A stretch of 64,000 nucleotides of DNA. Origin: Mytilus galloprovincialis (Eukaryota; Mollusca; Bivalvia; Mytilida; Mytilidae). Where the stretch lies: the NCBI RefSeq assembly GCF_965363235.1, contig NC_134841.1:34439440-34503439 (forward strand), read 5' to 3'. The translations under genes were made by a program, and so were the position numbers. Shown piece after piece: positions 59,270 to 64,000 of this stretch. Under the pieces are notes generated by a model. The model saw only the letters and a list, made by a program, of their open reading frames with translations, did no database searches and was not told the DNA's origin. The first letter of the stretch is position 1. Every line of letters starts with the position of its first letter.

Positions 59270-59489
59270 ATAAATTATGTGACATACTGTATTATTCTAG
59301 ATATGACAAAGAGTTGGGTTACTTTTGTTTGTTTGTGTGTGTCCTAGTAGAATGAGTCTTCTTTTTCTTTTCTTCAGTTATACAACAAAACTGCAGGATA
59401 CTGAAGATTACTTGTCGTTGCGCATGCGTGGAAAAATTTATTTTCTTGGAAATGCCAAAGAAAAAATATATACAAATTTGACAATTTGT

Positions 59490-59800
59490 ATAAAAAAAGA
59501 AGATGTGATAAGATTGCCAATGAGACAACTCTCAACAAGAGACCAAAATGACATAGAATTTAACAACTATAGGTCACCGTACGGCCTTCAACAAAGTCCA
59601 TACCGTATAGTCAGCTATAAAAGGCCCCGAAAATACAATGTAAAACAATTCAAACGAGAAAACTAACGGCCAAATTTATTTATAAAATATGAACGAAAAA
59701 CAAATATGTAACACTAAAACAAACGACAACCACTGAATTACAGGCTCCTGACTTTGGACAGGCACATACATACAGAATGTGGCGGGGTTAATCCCGTTAG
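59490..59800 (+). repeat. Common bivalve interspersed repeat, full-length-like copy
   Basis: The best-preserved copy in the window: AAGAAGATGTGATAAGATTG, CCAATGAGACAACTCTCAAC, GGTCACCGTACGGCCTTCAA, CATACCGTATAGTCAGCTAT, TTCAAACGAGAAAACTAACG, ACGACAACCACTGAATTACA and GAATGTGGCGGGGTTAATCC. The overlapping open frames at 59,325-59,666 and 59,676-59,876 belong to it. Confidence 0.88.
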
Positions 59801-59803
59801 CCA

Positions 59804-60245
59804 GTGGCGTAGCTGGGTCATTTTTACGTATACGCCAGAACATTGGTGAGGGATATGAGGGATGCCAATCGCTCAATGTTAAAGTACCTGCTGGGAGTGG
59901 GTTCGAAAGGGACGAAGCCCCCGAAAGCTATGGAGGATGAGACTTTTGACTTCAAGATGGGTGGAAGACTTGATATAGCACGTCATATATCTAAATAATT
60001 TAACTATATTGCATTAAATTTAAAATTGGGCGAAGTCCGTGTACTTTAGAAGCTAACCTGTGTGTTTAAGAATATTCAATGCAATTCTTGAGGTCTATAC
60101 AGTGGCGTAGCTGGGTCATTTTTACGTGTACGTGTACGCCCGAACCTTGGCGAGGGATATGAGGGGTGCCAACCGCTCAATGTTAAAGCACCTGCTGTAA
60201 GTGGGTTCGAAAGGGACGAAGCCCCCAAAAGCTATCGAGAATAAG
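59804..60245 (+). repeat. Duplicated CAGTGGCGTAGCTGGGTCAT unit, about 300 bp apart
   Basis: CAGTGGCGTAGCTGGGTCAT, AGGGATATGAGGG, CCGCTCAATGTTAAAG and GGTTCGAAAGGGACGAAGCC occur at 59,804-59,930 and again at 60,103-60,230. A related end in the opposite sense (CGTAAACGTAGCTACGCGC) lies near 61,380, so 59,804-61,400 may be one decayed element with CAGTGGCGTAGCT termini. Confidence 0.7.
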
Positions 60246-60248
60246 ATA

Positions 60249-60454
60249 CTGTAAATTCAGAAATTATTGCGTGCATTTATTATTGCGATTTTGTCATTTT
60301 AGACTTAAATGCGATTTTAATTTTTACGATTTTGAGAAAAATCCTGTTAAATCCATATAAAATATTTCAAAATGCGAGTTTAAATTATTGCGTTTACAAC
60401 TCAGTCGCATTTTGCGCAATAATAAAAACCTCGCATTAATTTCTGAATTTACAG
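60249..60454. mobile_element. 206-bp MITE with TA target duplication
   Basis: The ends are CTGTAAATTCAGAAATTATT (GCG) and, reverse-complemented, CTGTAAATTCAGAAATTAAT (GCG): a 23-bp inverted repeat with one mismatch. TA flanks both sides (60,247-60,248 and 60,455-60,456). Inserted into the second CAGTGGCGTAGC unit region. Tc1/mariner-type ends. Confidence 0.85.
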
Positions 60455-60459
60455 TACCA

Positions 60460-62120
60460 TAATGATTTCTGTCAGTAAAAAATCATACAATCGACAAAAG
60501 CACCTTATAATGAACACGAAAAAAGTTCTGGAACACCTAGGATTTCTTCCCACAAAAAGTGAATCAATGTATCATTCATTTAAAGGGATTTAAAAACAAA
60601 TCTAAAATTTTCTTTTGATATTTTTTTCTTGATCTGGAATATTTCACGACAATCTATGAAGGTTTGTAAATTGAGCATGTAAAAAATTTTGCTTAAAGAA
60701 GAGTCCGGCTATCTGTCTATCAGAAAAGAACAGAAAATGAATGAAAACAAATGCTTTCAAAATTTTAGCTTTAGACATTAGTCATAGAAAAAGCTTCTTC
60801 GGCATTTTCATAAAATTCGATGAAGGTTCAACAAGTAGTTAATGTAATTGAGAAATAACAAAATGTGCGCCCAAACTGAGACCACTTATTAATTGCAGAA
60901 AGAAGTACATTTTGTCCTTAAAATGCGGGAAAATTAAAGATATAATTGCATTATTATTATTGCTCTGAATACTCTTTTGATCATAAACAGTTTCTGTCCA
61001 ACTTTCGTAAAATTTCACGGAGATTCATTTAAAAGACTTTATCCACATTCGAAACCTTAATATTGACGCCGCTTTGTCTCGCTTTTGGGACATAAATCAC
61101 AGGCTCGACAAAATACAAACAGCAGATAGTGACTGAATAGCTTTAAATATAAGAAAAGTACGTAGAATTCATAGTAGATTCAAACTTTTACAAAAGATTC
61201 GAACAAATATATTAAATGATCTATTGGAGAAAATTAAGTCCCTTTTTATTCAAAATTACAATCCATTGAAAAAAGAAGCACAAGGATGATGTTCTTTTGA
61301 CCCGTTTTTCTTATTCTAATTTCTATGTCGATTATTTGTTTTATTTTCAAAATTCAAGTGTACGCCCGGGCGTTTTGACGTAAACGTAGCTACGCGCATG
61401 TAAGCGGGATCCCCTCCACATAAACTGAAAAATAAGGCTCTGTTTTGGGGTTTATGAAAAGAAATATATGTACCCAAGTATGTTACTACTGAATTATAGG
61501 TCATAATTGGTTTTACCATGGAAGTAATTAACATACTATATAGTAAAAAATCATTTCTATCGATCATCGCGGTAGGAAATCGTCAAGAACACAGTATTAT
61601 TTTATTTAGGGAGTTCACTCTATACACGCAAATTTCATTAGTCTTCACTTCAAGGTTAATCGAGCAAATTTGAGCAAATTTTATTAAATAATGCTTTTTA
61701 CAGGTTTTTTTTACTTTACTACGGGCTCATGAGGATCTTAAATCTGATCTTATTGCTGTGTTCACAATTATTATTCTACGTATTTCACCTGTATCGGTTT
61801 GGACAATTCCATGGACTATTCCATACACCATTATGCTTAAGGGGTTTTCATGTGTCGTGTCAAGATAATGTATGCTATTTACCGTTGTCTGCGACAAATA
61901 TTTTTTTTCTGATAGTCATTTTTCTGAAAACCATTAAAATGTAGTTAACATATATATATATATATATTATCTGACTGTGTTCATTAACCAGGATGATTTG
62001 ATTGTTAATAACAACACACACCTTAAATTCGTTTTGGTCTATCCCGTTTAACACATGGACATTTCCGCGGGAAATCTTCTATTGAGACGTAATTAATGGA
62101 CGTAAATTTGGAATAATGCC
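60460..62120. other. Interval without recognised gene
   Basis: No supported coding exon. Near 61,350-61,400 a GC-richer patch (GTACGCCCGGGCGTTTTGAC) probably closes the repeat begun at 59,804. A (TA)n microsatellite lies at 61,951-61,967. Confidence 0.45.
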
Positions 62121-62144
62121 TATTTAATGAGAAAATATATTGTT

Positions 62145-62369
62145 CTATGCGTTTGTATTTTTCATGAATTCAAAGGATTGAATGTGATTACATTTTCTAC
62201 ATCTTAATTTGACATCAGGTTTGTACACATTTAGTCTCCTCTCTATGTACATGTTACCAAGGATTTGTTTAGTAAGAAGGATTGGAATCTCGCGGTTTAT
62301 CGTAATCTCTTCCGCGGCGAGACTTCGGTACTCGCCACTATTTCTACTACTACTAGACCTTTTCAACAT
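62145..62369 (-). CDS. Candidate coding exon, minus strand, unknown protein
   Basis: A minus-strand frame reads MLKRSSSSRNSGEYRSLAAE then EITINREIPILLTKQILGNM, ending KLRCRKCNHIQSFEFMKNTNA-like residues and TAG. The codons look more protein-like than the repeat frames around it, and the frame stays open for about 25 codons upstream of this Met. A CRKC pair hints at half a zinc knuckle. ATTAAA lies about 20 bases past the stop. No splice acceptor was settled and the family is not recognised; the opposite strand is also open, so this could be chance. Confidence 0.25.
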   Translation of the reverse strand: MLKRSSSSRNSGEYRSLAAEEITINREIPILLTKQILGNMYIERRLNVYKPDVKLRCRKCNHIQSFEFMKNTNA

Positions 62370-62519
62370 CTCTCGACACCTACAGTTGAGAACGACTACG
62401 ACACAACAGTGGTCAACAGCCTAATGATCTCCGATCAGGACAGTCAACGGATAGTACGTCCACGACTGGCACGTTCAATAAAACATTATTTGATTGGTCC
62501 GTTTCTAACTGTTACAATA

Positions 62520-63140
62520 AAGAAATTAAGGTTCATCATAACAAACGGACAAATATGGCTGTATTTACATGCCAAAAATTACTCTGAGTACAGACTTACC
62601 TGTGAAGTTGGAAAAGTTTTAATGCCTGGCATCCACTAGATATAATAAAGTTAAATGCATTTTGTGTTTCAGAAAGATAAAATCTCTTTTGGATTTTGAT
62701 GGGCATTTTTTTTCCTTCATGCAAAAGGTGTGAAAATTAACTAAGTTGTGGAACAACTATGAGATGCTCCCTCAGGTAAAAAACCGGTTTGTATTGTTTT
62801 GATTGTCCTTAATTGACTTGGACAACAGGTATCTTCACAACTACAAAAAATGTATAGGTGAGTTAAGAGTTTATCTGAGTCAGTGAGTGGACAGTATCAA
62901 AGTAATTCAGGTGTTTGTTTATTTTTACACCTTCTGCAGAAAGAAAAAAAATGCCCATCAAAAACCAAGAAAGATTTTATCTTTCTTAAACCCAAAATGC
63001 ATACAACTTTTATATATCTAGTGGATGCTAGGCATTAAAACTTTCAAAACAGCACAGGTAAGTCTGTACACAGAGTAGTTTTTGAGTTGAAAATACGGCC
63101 ATATTTGTCCATTTGTTATGATGAACCTTAAATCATTTGA
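62520..63140. mobile_element. Foldback element with about 210-bp arms
   Basis: The left arm (62,520-62,735) and right arm (62,930-63,140) are inverted copies at roughly 80% identity. Both show AAGGTTCATCATAACAAA, GTACAGACTTACCTGTG, TTTTAATGCCT, GCATCCACTAGATAT and TTTTTGATGGGCATTTTTTT. The spacer of about 200 bp is unique. An isolated outer arm end of the same family is at 42,808-42,893. Confidence 0.82.
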
Positions 63141-63149
63141 TACTATAAA

Positions 63150-63740
63150 TAAATTTGTCCTCGTTGTTATATATGTCGAGTTATCTCGCCTACAACAATC
63201 TTAGTATTTCGCATTTATATTATTTTTGTAAAAACAAGGATTTGTACAAAACAAATTATAGTTTCTATCATAAAAAAAATATAACTGATATATTATAGGA
63301 TTAAACGCCTTTTTAAAAGAATTTATTGGTGTATAAACTCGACCAATTCACTATCAAACGAATAAAAATCTTTCGGACTTTTATGATATGATCTGATATG
63401 TTTGTGGCTGACTATAAGTCCAGTTTATACATCAACAAATTCCTTGAAAAGGGCGTTTAACTTTATGTTTGTGTTCTGTTATCTTCAAAACATTGTATTT
63501 CAAACTTTAATTAGTTTACATACTCTTTACCACTATGGCGAATATATATAACTATATTCATGTTAAAGATTATTTGTGTATGCATGTATATTTTTTGTTC
63601 CGTTGCAGGAAAATAAGTCATGTTGCACCTTTTTTTTTTTAATTTCTTGTCACTTCTGAATATACTTGAATCAAACTATACTACGTATAATATATTTTGA
63701 TTGTATAATAGCAATAACGTTATATATATATATATATTGC
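63150..63740. other. Interval without recognised gene
   Basis: AT-rich, no coding signal; ends in a (TA)n tract at 63,720-63,737. Confidence 0.4.
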
Positions 63741-63742
63741 AG

Positions 63743-63979
63743 ATTGCAGAAAGTGTAAACAATTTCAGTAGAAATGGTCATAATATTTCCCAGTTAGTTA
63801 AAGATATGGAGAAAACCGCTGATGTTTTATGATTGGAAGAAATACCTTTAGCAATATTTAAAAAAATACTGCAGCATTTTAGAACTGATCACCACTTCAC
63901 GATTCATTCAGTGAAACCTGGATATTTTGTTGGCACAGTCCTGTTAGACTCTGTACCGTATAACCGTCAATTTATTTAA
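63743..63979 (+). pseudogene. Possible exon with in-frame TGA
   Basis: After an acceptor-like TATATTGCAG the frame reads IAESVNNFSRNGHNISQLVK then DMEKTADVL, TGA at 63,830-63,832, and continues in the same frame LEEIPLAIFKKILQHFRT then DHHFTIHSVKPGYFVGTVLL to a TAA at 63,977. It is either a short terminal exon with a 3' UTR, or a pseudogene exon with a nonsense change. The family is not recognised. Confidence 0.2.
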
Positions 63980-64000
63980 AAAAAAAACCGTTATAATTTC

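Overview
The window looks like nuclear DNA of a bivalve mollusc, most likely a marine mussel (Mytilus-type). It is AT-rich, its genes are split by introns of about 0.3 to 3 kb, and it is dense in interspersed repeats that I recognise as typical of mussel genomes. There are no operons, bacterial-type genes or CRISPR arrays. Exons were assigned by splice-phase logic and paralogue comparison, not by transcripts.

The main gene content is a same-strand cluster of hydroxylysine-kinase-like genes (HYKK, aminoglycoside-phosphotransferase fold). Gene A enters from the left and shows only its last exon (498-994). Gene B is complete in five exons (11,752-20,550). Gene C is complete in five exons (53,755-59,234). 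B and C share exon phases and the lengths of exons 3 and 4, and carry the kinase HGDLNxxN and IDFxD motifs. A and B are nearly identical in their last exon and surrounding introns, so they reflect either a very recent tandem duplication or a haplotype kept twice in the assembly.

Between B and C lie: (1) a young segmental duplication (25,001-31,532 and 44,811-50,418) with an older third copy of part of it (35,880-36,540); (2) a tandemly duplicated promoter plus signal-peptide exon (39,529-42,096) that can splice in frame to one downstream exon (42,274-42,515), giving a predicted 100-residue, strongly basic secreted peptide; (3) a 23-bp satellite with an orientation switch followed by a second, unrelated satellite (43,030-44,203); (4) an intronless multi-pass membrane protein gene (51,001-51,612) whose 5' flank and first codons are duplicated 6.2 kb upstream, with the 5.6-kb segmental copy sandwiched between the two.

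Mobile DNA dominates the rest. The clearest case is a 1,719-bp CACTA-type (EnSpm/CMC) non-autonomous transposon in intron 4 of gene B (17,930-19,648). Its empty site is preserved in gene A's copy, so both ends and the ATA target duplication are defined. Other items are a 2.2-kb terminal-inverted-repeat element, several MITE or foldback palindromes, fragments of one reverse-transcriptase retroelement family on both strands, and tandem repeats of 23, 25, about 130, 167 and 70 bp. The stretches from 6.2 to 11.7 kb, 32.9 to 38.7 kb, 51.6 to 53.4 kb and 60.5 to 64 kb hold no gene I can recognise, apart from low-confidence candidates listed below.
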